Source of the DNA: Byssothecium circinans | Lineage: Eukaryota; Ascomycota; Dothideomycetes; Pleosporales; Massarinaceae | Assembly: GCA_010015675.1 (NCBI GenBank) | Contig: ML976990.1 | Span: 331,327-395,326 of the forward strand | Direction: 5' to 3' | DNA length: 64,000 nucleotides | Shown: positions 24,271 to 35,500 of the stretch, one piece after another | How positions within the stretch are numbered: position 1 is the first letter of the stretch | Layout of the letters: the number at the start of each line of letters is the position of its first letter | Notes under the pieces: generated by a model | What the model was told of the DNA's origin: nothing | Seen by the model: the letters and a program-made list of their open reading frames with translations, nothing else | The model's database searches: none | Program-made: the position numbers and the translations under genes

Positions 24271-24405
24271 AAAGGGCAGCTTCAATGTTTTAGAATTCCG
24301 TCAATCACGTGCTCGGTAATTTGTATCCATGGCAGTCTGTCGCTGATTGGCCAAAACCAGGATGTCTAGTGCACGTGATTGACAGAATTCTAAAAGCTGC
24401 CCCTT
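24271..24405. repeat. Inverted repeat of about 35 bp arms around a 58 bp loop
   Basis: Left arm 24272-24312 and right arm 24371-24405 are reverse complements: GGCAGCTT, then TTAGAATTC, one mismatch (C/T), then GTCAATCACGTGC. The left arm carries an extra 7 nt after GGCAGCTT. The loop includes GATTGGCCAA. The structure ends 14 bp from the stop codon of the CHAT gene. It could be a small MITE, or an RNA hairpin in the 3' end of the CHAT transcript. I found no clear target-site duplication. Confidence 0.75.
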
Positions 24406-24418
24406 GCAGAAACCATCA

Positions 24419-26847
24419 CTATTCCTCCTCAAGATCCTCAGGGTAAAGCTCCTTCGCTCCGTACCCTGTCAGCACAAAAGCTGCCCAATACCTCTCTTCC
24501 CTCAACTCCGTCGCATTCTGCTTCTTCAGCTCATCGATATGATACGTAGGATTGATCACATATTCATCCTGGAAATCGTGGCTTGCGTATTCTTCCACCT
24601 CGGCAATCAGATCGCCCAACTCGTCTCTTGTCAATGTGCGCATTCTTTTCTGCGTAGTGTACAATGCCTCGGCCGGCGAGAGCGACTTTCGCAACTCTTT
24701 GTAGAACATGATCATGAAGAGAAGCGTGGCAGAATCGTCTACTGGCCAGAGACTACCAATGAAGGTCTTGGTTCCCGTAGCGAGAAGAGTATGTGCGAAA
24801 CCGACTGCACTACCAGATGCGTAGGCTCTTGATAGACCTGCAGGCTCGATCAGCATGGAGTTTTAATAACTGGAGCTTGTTCGGTGACAGCAGTATTTTT
24901 TCGTGCACGCCTCGTCTCTTGAACTAGTTGTAGGCAATTGCAAATACCACCATACGTACCGGAAACACATGAACTGAAGATAACGAGATCGGCTCTGATT
25001 GATAGCTCACGCCAATCTGATATTTCGAGCGGCTCTTGGAAGAGTTGGATGGACGAACTCATGGGAGTTTTGTGGTTGAATGTACTGTGGGCGCACAGGT
25101 GAAGAATATGAGCTCCTTCTGCCACTGACTTGAAATCGTCTCGGCTCTTCTCGTCGGCTATAAAGGGCCATTCTTGGTGTCGCCGAGCAATACAGAGAGC
25201 TTCTATTCGAGAGTAAGGAATATCTCTTAAAGCTGGCAAGTTCCTTCTTTCTTTTTCCTTGTCCTTGGGTGCATTACTGACAACCGAAATTTTGGGGCGA
25301 GCCACTTCTTCGCTCGAAGCTGCTTGTGTCTGTAGCCGACTCCATATGTTCAAGCTTGGCACTACTGTGACAGGCAGGTCGAAAAAGATGGTCCATGGTA
25401 CGTGAGCTAGCTCACCAGAGGGTATGATAATGAGCTTCGTCTTTCCGACTAGATGTGGTCGTACAGGAGCGACAACAGCATCGTCAAGGACATGGCTCAA
25501 CTTTTCCTGGCATGCGGCCGAAGCTATACGTTGGGGATCTGAGGGCCTTACATACGATCTGGACGGCCCAAGGCCAACGCGTTGTGCTGTTCGGGTTGAT
25601 TGACCTGGCTTTGAGCGTGAAAATCCCATCGTGGCATGGAGATTGTTTATGCAGTCGTGGATCTCCTTTGCGTCGACCTCGTTCCATTCCGCTAAGCGTA
25701 TACCATCAGACGTGGCGACTATGATCATGACTCCGCATGGGGGTGTTGAAGCCAGGGCATACTCTACGACGACGGTGTCGGAGGGTATGTTTGCTCTCAT
25801 TTCTTCGATGTCTCCGAGCAAGACGTCTCCAATGTGAGGATTCTTAGTCCGAGCGAACAGAATAGCTTTCCGCCAGCGTATCTGGACTTTCATGTGTGCT
25901 AAAATCGTTGCGTTCATTCGCTGAGAGAGATCGACAGAGGAGCTTGGGTCTGTGAAGGACTTGCTCATTGATTGCGCCATGGTGCTTGGTCTTGACTCTT
26001 GAGACGGCAGCATAGAAACGGGCGACTCCCGCCGATCATCAACTTGTTTATTGATATCAGAAATCGGCGCTTCTGTCGTAGGCGGTGCTGATACAGGCGC
26101 TGCGGCTGCGGCAATCAAAGAGTCTCGTTTCTTGATTGATTGCAGAGCAGCTTCAGCTACAACGCGCATGCGAATATCCATATCCCATGTACCACTTGTC
26201 CCTGCTTCGCGAGTGGTTTTCCAGATGACGTATCGCTCTCTGTCTGTTACGCTCGACCCGGAGCTTATTGAGTGAAGAAGTGAACGTGCTCGACCTTGTT
26301 CTAGATAGTACAGTGCTTGGTGCTTCCAGTCTTTGGAGGTCAAAAGTTGGCCTTTGCATTGGAAGTGACAGGGTAGTATTGGACGCCCGTTCTTGTCTAG
26401 TGGTGGGATTTTGGCGAACTTTGTGCAAATTCTGGCAGCGGAGAAGAATACATTGGCCCAATCCGAGCGATCGAAGAGCCAGATGCTGGTGTCGTGCGAG
26501 TCTTGGATTTTCTGATACAGTTCTGACGCACAACAACCGCAGTTGTAGATCTGAAGAGCATCTAGCAGAAGACAGTTTCGTCTCCGGATGGATGTTTCAC
26601 GTTCAGCTTGCTCTTCCTTCTTTTGACCCTCTTCAAGAATGTCTCGCGCCTTTGAGTCTCTAAGAGAAGCTGTTGTACTGTTCTCAACGTCTGTGTGCAG
26701 ATCGGAACGACGAAGTGGGGCTTGTTGCGGATCCTCTAGGAATCCAGAAAGCCGTGAGCGGTTCGGGGATATACTGGAATCCTGCTTACGACGATGTTTT
26801 ACTGGCACCCCTTCAGTGGGTGCTTGGCAGTGCTGGTGTTTTGCCAT
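24419..26847 (-). CDS. CHAT-domain (caspase-like) protease
   Basis: Two exons on minus, 24960-26847 and 24419-24837, 768 residues, spliced in the catalytic block (FSSCVSG|LSRAYASGSAVGF). The C-terminal 350 residues are a CHAT domain, the caspase-HetF/separase-like peptidase fold: KTKLIIIPSGELAHVPW, HILHLCAHSTF with His587 and LVIFSSCVSG with Cys627 give the expected His/Cys dyad, and FIGSLWPVDDSAT, FYKELRKSLSPAEAL and ERYWAAFVLTGYG follow. Upstream, DWKHQALYYLEQGRARSLLHSI resembles the linker after TPR arrays in TPR-CHAT proteins, but few or no TPRs precede it; the first 90 residues are polar and disordered. Sequence before the ATG (CTAAGC ... CTACAG) looks like an intron end, so more 5' exons are possible. 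It is divergent from the gasdermin-like gene at 27769. Confidence 0.85.
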
Positions 26848-27768
26848 TGCTGTAGCGTGTGAAACTTTGCTTAGTTATAGCCTGCGAGTCGATAGGGGCC
26901 ACATGAAAACTGTCCTGCTTATGTGAGTATCTTAGAAAATAATGGATGAATGCAAGCTACTTACGAGAACAGGGTGTCAAACGCGGATAGCGGCGTAGAG
27001 CGGGCGGCAAGAAGCTTGTATAAACCCTAGTAGAGCCTCAAATGTTCAGCTTCAGGCCAGCCCGTGTCATGAGATGGCAAGGCTGCGGTTTTTAATGCTG
27101 GGCGGCCGCCATTTCTGCCACTCGTCGCCAAAAGCGGTTTCTCTCGAGCCTTGCATGTTCCGGCTGCCGTATCTGGGGTGGCTTGGTCCGCACAGCTGAC
27201 GAGATGACGTATTGTAGCTTCCCATCGGGCGATGCAAGTGATTCAGCCTAATCACACGGCGCAACGCGAGCGAAAGCTGAAGGCAAGGTTGATGAAGGAA
27301 TGGTAAAGAGGGCATGATAGTTGAGGCCATGTGTGGGACGACTTCTAGCGCCCGCATTTTAGCGCCCAGTAGCGCTCCTAGACTAGTCGAGTCTTTCCAT
27401 CACCATCCATCCGAATTTCAGCCTTGGTCTCATATGGGTTAGAGATTCTGACTTTTTAATTCGGAACCGAACACCTCGCAACTGCAAAAATCAGACTGAA
27501 CAATGACATCGTTCGCCCCCAGCCTGGAGCCGCCTGACGGTGTGCGACGGTCAGCCGCAAACTCGTATTATTCACCTGCATTATGGGAGCCTGACCTTCG
27601 TGGCGAAGCCTATTGCCTTCATGACCAACCCACATACATAGCCTGCCGAGTGGCGGCAGTTTCTTAAAAGTTCATGCTGTCTCGAGTCCCTCGTTTAATC
27701 TCATTCTTGCAGATAAAACTGAAAGTATCTTGATCCTGTGCAAGTTCACGTCAACAAACTTCGAAGCT
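26848..27768. promoter_or_regulatory. Shared divergent spacer of the CHAT and gasdermin-like genes
   Basis: 921 bp between two divergent start codons. At 27343-27377 the octamer TAGCGCCC occurs twice, followed by the variant TAGCGCTC. A 54-codon frame at 27502-27666 on plus and an acceptor-like TTCTTGCAG at about 27705-27713 leave room for a 5' exon of the plus-strand gene. Joint regulation from this spacer is an inference. Confidence 0.45.
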
Positions 27769-28909
27769 ATGCAGTTCCTTGGACAGCAAAAGAGAACGTT
27801 CCTACCCTACGAGCGGGGTATTCTCCCAGAAGATCTTCGGCTGGGGAGTTTGTACATAAACCCCCTCGATCCAACTGACGGTCTCGACTCAACTCGCTTT
27901 GAATACCGGGACGAGTAAGTTACCACTCAACTTCGATGCACCTTTTTCGATTTGAACAGTACTAACGGTGGTTAGCATCGAAGACCAAGAAGAATATGAA
28001 TCACATATTCGACAATGGACACGCAAAGAAGAAAAAGACGTCCCTTTCTCCATCGAATTTGAAAAATCCCAAGTCGCATCAGCAAATATTAGCTTTACAC
28101 ACTGGATGAAAGCTGGCAAGAATCGCGACCAATCAACCCATGTAACGTTGGAAGGTGCATCTGGCCGTCGCATGAAGATCAAAAGGCCAGAGAGTTTCCT
28201 TAGAGAGGTCTTTAAACAGCCGCAACTCGAACAGTGGCTCAGGATGCATGCTTCAGTAACCTATAGATCGAAGCATAGCACTCATGGAGAATGGAAAGCC
28301 CCTGAGCTGTGGCTAGTAACCGGCGTGCAGTATGTAACTGGCGGCGCATTTCACTTCGAAGGCAACTTCTCGACTGCCACCTCGGCGGGAGCAGGCGCAG
28401 ATCTCGGTGCTTTGGCTGGAGGACCGCCTGGGGTACTCAAAGTTAAAGCAGATGCTAGCCGCGAGCGATCAAATGGTGCACAAAACGATTTCGGCCACGA
28501 AGACGAGCGTGTGTGGGCTGCGCAGTTCATGCCTGTCAAGATCGAGTATGGCCGGTTTGCGGATCCCGAGCTAAGCGTTCGGAAGAACATCATTCCCAAG
28601 ACGATATTGCAGATTCGCCTAGACGACGTACCAGATCTAGCGCCACAAGGTTTTCGAACGGGATATGAGTACTCAGAGGAAGCGAGCAGTCCACCACCAG
28701 AACTCATTGGACGTGTTGTTGCTGAGTTCGGGGATGACAAGGACGAGGCAGAAGATGATGGAGACAGTGATGACGAGGGTTTGGTGATTGATGATAGGCC
28801 CTACGTGGATGCAATACGTGACGCGAATTGGAAGCAGTACGAGCATGGTATAGAGTACCTGAGAAAGCAGAAGCAACGGCGGAACAATATTGGTCGTCAG
28901 GAGAGTTAA
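27769..28909 (+). CDS. Gasdermin-like pore-forming protein (putative)
   Basis: Two exons, 27769-27914 and 27976-28909, with donor GTAAGT, branch TACTAAC and acceptor TTAG; 359 residues. The body looks like alternating beta strands: LGSLYINPLDPTDGL near the start, RPESFLREVFKQPQLEQWL, then APELWLVTGVQYVTGGAFHF followed by a small-residue, Gly/Ala-rich stretch and GVLKVKADASRERS. The L-x-V/L-V-T-x-V block plus an alanine-rich hairpin recalls the gasdermin N-terminal domain. Residues from about 300 form an acidic linker (DDKDEAEDDGDSDDEG), then a basic helix to the end, a layout like the short inhibitory tail of fungal gasdermins. Its divergent neighbour is a CHAT protease, the usual partner. 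The family call is inference from pattern and context; an in-frame ATG at 27730 is an alternative start. Confidence 0.55.
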
Positions 28910-29389
28910 GCAGAATAGTGAGTTAGTGTACTGTATAATCTGAATCCGGTTCTATGTGGAATATATCTTGCGCATATTCTATTCGGCAAAGTGCACGCTT
29001 ATGTTTTGAGTGCACTTAAGCGATTTTTTAAACCCACTTAACACTACAACATATAATGTTACAGACCCACCCTTTCTTCTCTTTACAATGTTCTCTATCT
29101 ATCCGCATGTATGTTCTTAAACACTCAAAATGTAATGGCGACTACGTTCGGGGCCGAAACCTTCGTTCTAATAAACGAGCGCCAGATAGACCTGTCAACG
29201 AAACCGAAGGCTACTCAAATCTAGACTTGTGAAGCCACAACATCCACTATGCCTACATTGACACCCATCGCTTCTCACCCTATCTCAACTTCTTCCCATC
29301 TATGACTCACTTTCGCGGGCAAGTATCTCAGAACTATTCTTCTTACATCTGCCACACTGAACTGACCGATCAAAACCATTCAGTTCACT
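28910..29389. other. 3' flank of the gasdermin-like gene
   Basis: About 480 bp, relatively AT-rich, without a supported gene. Confidence 0.5.
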
Positions 29390-29587
29390 ATGACAACCAC
29401 CGCTAGATCGTCACGTCACGACTCTGCAGAGAAGACCTCGACCAACTCAAGTGAGAATCAGAAGCTCGCTACAACGACAGCACCAAAAAGCTCACCCTCG
29501 TCCACGACTTCCTCAACCAGCGCAGAAGCCTTCTGTGGGATTTCAGCCTGCAGTATCATCAAGGCCATACTGTTGGTTGCGGTGTAG
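29390..29587 (+). CDS. Possible small protein, 65 aa
   Basis: An intact ATG frame of 65 codons, mostly Thr/Ser with a hydrophobic C-terminus (FCGISACSIIKAILLVAV). The context before the ATG (CAGTTCACTATGACAACC) is acceptable. I recognise no family and there is no N-terminal signal peptide; a C-terminal membrane anchor is conceivable. It could equally be a chance frame. Confidence 0.25.
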   Translation: MTTTARSSRHDSAEKTSTNSSENQKLATTTAPKSSPSSTTSSTSAEAFCGISACSIIKAILLVAV

Positions 29588-29942
29588 ACCTTGTCACAAA
29601 GACGATTTGGTCCATACGAGACGGACAGAAGCTCGATGCCGAGTTCGATGATGTGCAAGGAAGGCTATTTTGATCTTGGAACTTAATGGCCTGGCTGCGG
29701 TCGAAACAAACATCAACGGTTCATTCCTGTGGGAAGACGAAAGACAACGTTGAGTAACAAAGCTCCAGAGGCGGTCGGAGATAGGGGTGAGAAGGAAAAA
29801 GAGCGGTGAAGACAACTAGGTAGCTGACTGAACTTGCAGAATAATGGTCACTGACAGGAATTGAGTTCAGAAGAACAGATAGTCGTGCTGTCGAATGAGG
29901 TCGCCAGAGCAGGTCTAAAGTTAATCAGCAGCCACAATGCAA
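29588..29942. other. 3' flank of the Zn2Cys6 regulator gene
   Basis: About 355 bp. No feature seen. Confidence 0.45.
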
Positions 29943-31606
29943 TTAAGAGCCAAATGTACGCACGTATTCAAACCATGGCACATTCCGCGTGCCATCCGAC
30001 TTTTTGCGGTCTTCCCATGTCTTCTTTAGCATTGTGAACACGCTCCGGCGATACGATATGCCTGTAGTCGCCTTGATATGCTCCAAACACACGAGAGCGT
30101 ATTGTTGTTGGTGAGGAGAAACCGTGTCGGCGCCGGCAACAAATAGCGGGAAGAGAAGACGCTTAAAATACGGTGACTCTCGTGATATGGCTGCTGACGC
30201 GTCGAGAATGGCGCTCACGGAAGCTTTGATTCGGTCATCGGTGCAGGGAATTTTGAACGTGTCGGGAAAACGAAGTACGCGTAGTATTGCGACGTGTCGA
30301 TAGGCTTCAGCTAGCAATGTCCACTCGATATCCTCGTTCGGGTATTGTTTTTGAACAGGATCCCAGGTTCGAAGCTGTGTTAGTGTTCGGTCTAAAATGT
30401 CTTCGAATTCATTTTCAGGCATGTCGTGGGCTCTGAACTTCTTGCCAGCTGATAGAGTTTCGCCGATAGAGGTAAAGATTTCGACGGGGCAGCCAACTAG
30501 CGAGTTTAACGTATGACCCGCGGTAGACGCGACGAAGTCTCTAATGCTGGAAGGGAATGCAAGCTTCTCAGCTCCACTAAAACCTCGGAGTAGATCAAAC
30601 CTTTAACTATTAGGTCTAGTCGGAAAAGGTAAGGGGATGCTTGCCATGTAAGCGTGGTGATAAGAAAGAGCTTGCTCGGAGTCATTTTGCGAGAGCCATT
30701 TGCGAGTCGAGTACAGAGGAAAGTTACGCCGTTGAGATGCGCACCATGGGGTGATCTCCCGCAATCGTAAAGCTGTGCGATATAAGACGGTCTCCGCTGT
30801 ACTGTACAAAAGAAGCAATGAGTACTCACATCATGCAAAACTAGTATCAGAACAAGAGCTAATGCAGCCTCTTCTTCCATCTCACTTAGACCATAACTTT
30901 CCTCTTTTAACAAGAGCTCACTGAGGGATTGGATCGCTGCAAGTCGGTACTGAATCGCAGCTGTGAACAAGGGGTGTTTTGGTTCCGTGCCTGGCTTCGC
31001 TATGTGACACGCAGTCAAGCCAAGAACAGCTTTTAATAGCCCTGTATGCTGATATGCTAGGGGAAGGATGAACATCTCGAATGGATTTGGCGTATTTTGG
31101 GAGGTGATCCATAGACTTTTACACACGGTATCCTCATCTGAACCGATTAGTCTTGCGAAGTTGAGACACGTTGGCACATACAATACAGCAACAATTCTCG
31201 TTCTTGATCAACCTCGGATGGTTGAGTATTCCGAGTAGAATCGGCTGTATGCGAGCTGACCGGCAAATCGTCCATGCTGTCTGCAGTACACTGCGATATG
31301 GTTTCCAGTGCTTTCGTATCGGTCGCTTTCCTAATCGACGCCCTGGTTTCACGTTCGGCTTTCGCGCTACTGCGCGTCTTCCGGAGAGCGCCATTCTTCA
31401 TGTCATACATTTGAATGTTCAACTGATAGCCTTCGCATACCAGCCCGTGATTGCGGCAGCGCAAGCATGTTGGACGCGTCCGATCACATTTCCGAGACTT
31501 CTTCCGACACGTGCCGCAAACCGGATCTGTGTCGGGGATGAGCGTCGGTGGACACGAAGTGAAGACAGCGAAGCTTACCCGTGCGGCGAGTCACTGCTGA
31601 TGGCAT
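29943..31606 (-). CDS. Zn2Cys6 transcription factor with an apparent frameshift
   Basis: Fungal binuclear-cluster regulator. Exons on minus: 31579-31606, 30830-31526, 30645-30772, 29943-30600. The second exon gives DPVCGTCRKKSRKCDRTR... with spacing C-x2-C-x6-C-x6-C-x2-C-x6-C, then a basic region. The rest resembles the fungal-specific regulatory domain: NPFEMFILPLAYQHTGLLKA, LGLTACHIA, SPHGAHLNGVTFLC, WFDLLRGFSGAEKLAFP, and the terminal NVPWFEYVRTFGS. Near 31181-31185 the cluster frame (...RELLLY) and the regulatory-domain frame (YVPTCLNFARL...) do not join: skipping the two bases 31182-31181 would restore them. Either a 2-nt insertion has broken the gene or a poor-consensus intron (about 89 nt, donor GTGTAC) removes it. 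The intron before WFDLL has a GC donor. An upstream in-frame ATG exists at 31705. Targets are unknown. Confidence 0.75.
30601..30644 (-). other. GC-AG intron in the Zn2Cys6 gene
   Basis: The 44-nt intron starts GCAAGC, not GTAAGC, and ends TTAAAG. Splicing it out restores ACATG|GTTTGAT = T-W-F-D-L-L-R-G-F-S-G, a conserved phrase of these regulators. GC-AG introns are a small minority in fungi. Confidence 0.7.
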
Positions 31607-32506
31607 TATTGTGCTTTTAAACCCGTTCCCCGGGATGGTTGGAGTCGTGGCATCGGGTTTGAGATTGACTTTCCGCCGCCTGCCAAGGATCAGCGTTGGT
31701 GGCAATCCATATCACGTGAGCACGATATATTTAACATTGAATGGTTGATTATTTGAAGGTCATCGGTCCTCAAGAAAGAGCTAACACTTATAACAATCCA
31801 TCGTTTCACATACACAAACACACAGAAAAGAAAAATCGGTTCCTGCCACAGATCTTCCACAATGACAAACGGGTTAATGTTCTCAACTCTCTCACAATCT
31901 CTTCCTAACGATAAATGTAAAAGACCCAATGCTAAACCCACCAAACATGCCCATCCCATTCCATCCCACATCCAAGAATTCCCGTCATATGCGGGTTGGA
32001 TTAGGACAGTATCGGAAATTCCCCTTCGACCCACCCACACCCCTTCTCGAGTCATGAAAGAAAATACATTGAAGCGAGCGTACAGAAGAGAAGTATAGTA
32101 ATAGTAATAATAAAAAAAGGTCCAACACCCTCTAGGAGGGGGCGGCGAGAAGCGAAGTCGGAAAAGTTTTGAGAAAGAAAACAGTAGGGTGCAGGCTATG
32201 CGGGTAGAAAAATAGTAGTAAGTGAATAATGAAGGTCGTCGTACGAGGCCCAACGGAGTGATTAAAGAGTTTACCCACTTCGAGACAAAGCTCGCTCGCT
32301 CGTTCTCTCGATCGAGCCTTTGTCTCTCTCGTGAAGTTGGTTGAAGATGTCGAAAAAAAGTCTATCAGGATGATGTCGTTTAGCCATCGTATATACAATT
32401 GGAAAAGAAAATTGAACCAGCTATTCCCACCCCCTCCTTCCATTCTCATCATATTATCCCATTAAGTAGTAAGAACAGGGCGTCTTCGTCCCTTTCAAGG
32501 AGCTGC
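31607..32506. other. Regulator promoter and mucin-gene 3' flank
   Basis: About 900 bp. Contains TAG/TAA-rich microsatellite sequence near 32093-32115. The 187-codon minus frame 31690-32253 is rich in Tyr and Phe because it reads through this AT-rich DNA; I treat it as 3' UTR, not a gene. Confidence 0.55.
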
Positions 32507-35500
32507 TCAGAATTGCTGGCCGATGAGATGTGGGTCGGCGAACAATAGTTCCCCACTCCTCTTGCGCTGCACACCCACGTCGTCGCTGAACTCGGTGGCG
32601 GTTGGAGCAGGGCTACCGTACAAGTTCTTGGGTACCTCGAGCTGTCCGCTACCACCGCTACCTCCTACGGGCTTCTTCTTGATGGTGAGGGGAAGACCGC
32701 CACCAGAGAGGAGGATTTGCCCAGGGCCGGCAAGTGTAGGTTCCCGGCGAGCGGGACCGGGCATAGGCTTGCGAGGCATATGGCCAGCGATCTTGAGAGG
32801 GGCAGGGACCGCGTCGTCAGTCTTGATGTCGCCCCAGCCCTTAGCTTGAGGCGGAGGAGAAGCAGCGCGTGCGGGCTTCGCGATAGGTGAAGGCTGCGTC
32901 AAGTTGGTCTGGCTGGAGCTTGCGCTCATAGGACTGGCACAACCGCCGGGTGACGGAGATCGCATGCCTAGGCCCGAGTTTCCATAGGGACTGATGCGTC
33001 CATCAGGTGTGGCACGACCGTTTGAAGGGTGAAGGTCTGGAGTGTTCCGGCCGTCTGGAGCCATTCTGCTTGGAATGACGGAGTTTTGAGAGTTGGAAGA
33101 GTCCCGGCCGGGGAAGTGAGAATTACAAGGTGGCGGAGGCGGGTTGAAGTGATCATGTGCGGTGGGTGTGCTTCGACCTGGACGCGGCGAACGAGGGGTT
33201 GGCGGAGGTGCTAGGACGATAAGCGAATCCGGAGTCTCAGTCTTGACATCTACGTGGAGAAGAAGGTCATGTTCGAAGGGGTCAGCGAATGGGTCGCTGT
33301 ATCTCTCCGAGTCCCGAGTTAGTGTTGGTGTAGGAATGCGCATGGGTGCCAAACCATATGGGCTCATTGGAGGATACTTATTGGCAGCTGGGTTGGTTGG
33401 AGGGTCCAAATCGATCGCAGTAGTGTAGTCGTCGCGGCCCAAGGGACGGTGGTCTGCAGGCGCAGCTTCCGGGTCCTGGAAAGGATTCTGGGACATGGCA
33501 GCGTATTCCATAGCAGCGTGGTTCATCGGAGGCATGGGAACGTCAGGGTCGCTGAAGGGGTCAGAGAGTGGCATTGAGCCGGTGCTGTAACGAGACTCTC
33601 GCGGGTGAGGATTGCGAGAGGCGGCTCCAATAGCGCCATACCCGAAGGAATGACGCAGCGACTTCTTCGAAAGAGCTCTAGCTAGTCCACTAGCAGCTCC
33701 CGACATGAGAGGAGCAGAACCTGGGGCTTCTGACATAGCAGGAGCACCGCCAGCCTTCTCGGCATCACCAGAATTGCCACTTCCACCAACAGGAGGGTCG
33801 TACAAGTAAGCCACTTCGGGGTACGCACCATTCTCTTCGTGCTTTTTGTTGGCAGCATTCGCGTGGTAACGACGAGCGATGAAGAGAGCAGCAACAAGAG
33901 CAATGAGAATAGAAGCGGTTCCTCCGACAGCAATCGCTGCCGTCTGCGGCTTCGAAAGCGGCGCTGGTGGAGGGGCAACGGGGAGAGCAGCGCCTGAAGT
34001 AGTGGTAGCCAAAGGTTCCGCAGGTAAGCTGGAGACGCGACGCGTGGGGACTGTCGACGAATGACCGTTGCCGGCAACGCCTGAAGTCTGTTTACCAGTA
34101 GCAGAGGATCCTTGGGCGGACGATCCCGCTGTGCCTGAACCAGATGTTGCCGTTGAAGCACCAGCTGCGCCAGTCGGAGTGCCCGTGGGGCCAGAGCTCG
34201 AGGTCTTTGTCTTGTCGGGGTTGACAGGTTCGTTTCCTTGCCTGATCTCAGAAGTTGGGATGACGGGCTTGGAAGATGAAGCAGCCGTGTTCTCAACCTT
34301 GACACCAGTAGATCCAAGGGAAGTAGGGACACTGTTGCTGATTGCAGGAGCACTCGTACCATTGACAGGGGCACTTGGCACCGGAGCAATAGTAGGTGCC
34401 GCTCCGGATGATCGAGTCTCGCTCGCAGGAACCTGTGTGGCCGAGGAAGCGGGCGGCACTACATTTGATGGTACTTGCGAGCCCGAGGACGGAGTGGGGA
34501 TGGTGGAAGATGGAGCTGGCACACCAGTGGATGGCTGACCAGAAGAGGCAGCTGGCACACCGGAGGATGGCAACCCGGAGGATGGAGCTGGCACGCCAGA
34601 GGATGGCAATCCGGAAGAGGGGACGGGCGCGCCGGAGGAAGGCTGCCCAGTAGACTGGATTGGCACGACAGACGAGGGTGCTGCAGAGACTGATGGGTTT
34701 GTTGACGAGGCGGCACTGACGGCTGAAGGATTCGCAAACGTAAAGTTAGGCAGGTCTGTGATGGAAGACTTTGCCGTGGGGACAACAGCGGCTGAGCTGT
34801 CCGAGCTGGCAGTAAGTGTCGGCAGAGGGATTCCAGAGCTAGGAAGACCAGTCGCAGAAAGACCACCACTGGGAAGAGATGTAGGCACAAACGAGGAAAC
34901 AATGCTGGACAGTGTTTCTGATACAGGGATGCCAGCCGGGAGCGTAGTAGGCAGGCTAGTAGGCAATCCCGATGGGAGGCCGGAAGAAATACCGCCAATG
35001 ACAGAGTTCACGATGGAGCTCACACCATTGGAAGGAATACCGCTAATGATACCCGTAGGAAGCCCAGAAGTAAGGCCGCCGCCGATTGAGCTAATGGCAG
35101 AGCTGATACCATCGGAAGGAATGACGGTAGGTAACCCAGTTGGTCCACTGATGGAAATAGCACTAGTGATAGAGTTGATGATTGACCCAACAGCTGAGGA
35201 AGGAATGACAGTGGGCAGGATACCAGAGTTGGACGGTCTAGAGGAGATCGCACTGTTAATAGCTGATGGAAGCTGCGACGCGTTAGATTGTACTTGAGAT
35301 ACAACGCTGCTAACACGAGAAGGAAGCTCAGAAGCTTGAGATAGCGCAGAAGAAACAACGCTGCTAACACGGGAGGGAAACTGGGAGACTTGAGACTGAA
35401 CGGACGAAACGGCACTGCTAACGCGCGAAGGAAGCTGAGATACTTCAGACTGCACGGAAGAAGCCACGCTGCTCACACGGGAAGGGAGTTGAGACGCCTC

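Noticed and set aside
31690..32253. 187-codon minus-strand frame rich in Tyr, Phe and Arg
   Set aside because: It reads through AT-rich microsatellite sequence in the 3' flank of the mucin gene and has no domain-like composition.
34758..35297. 179-codon plus-strand frame within the mucin gene
   Set aside because: Antisense shadow of the repeat-rich mucin coding sequence.
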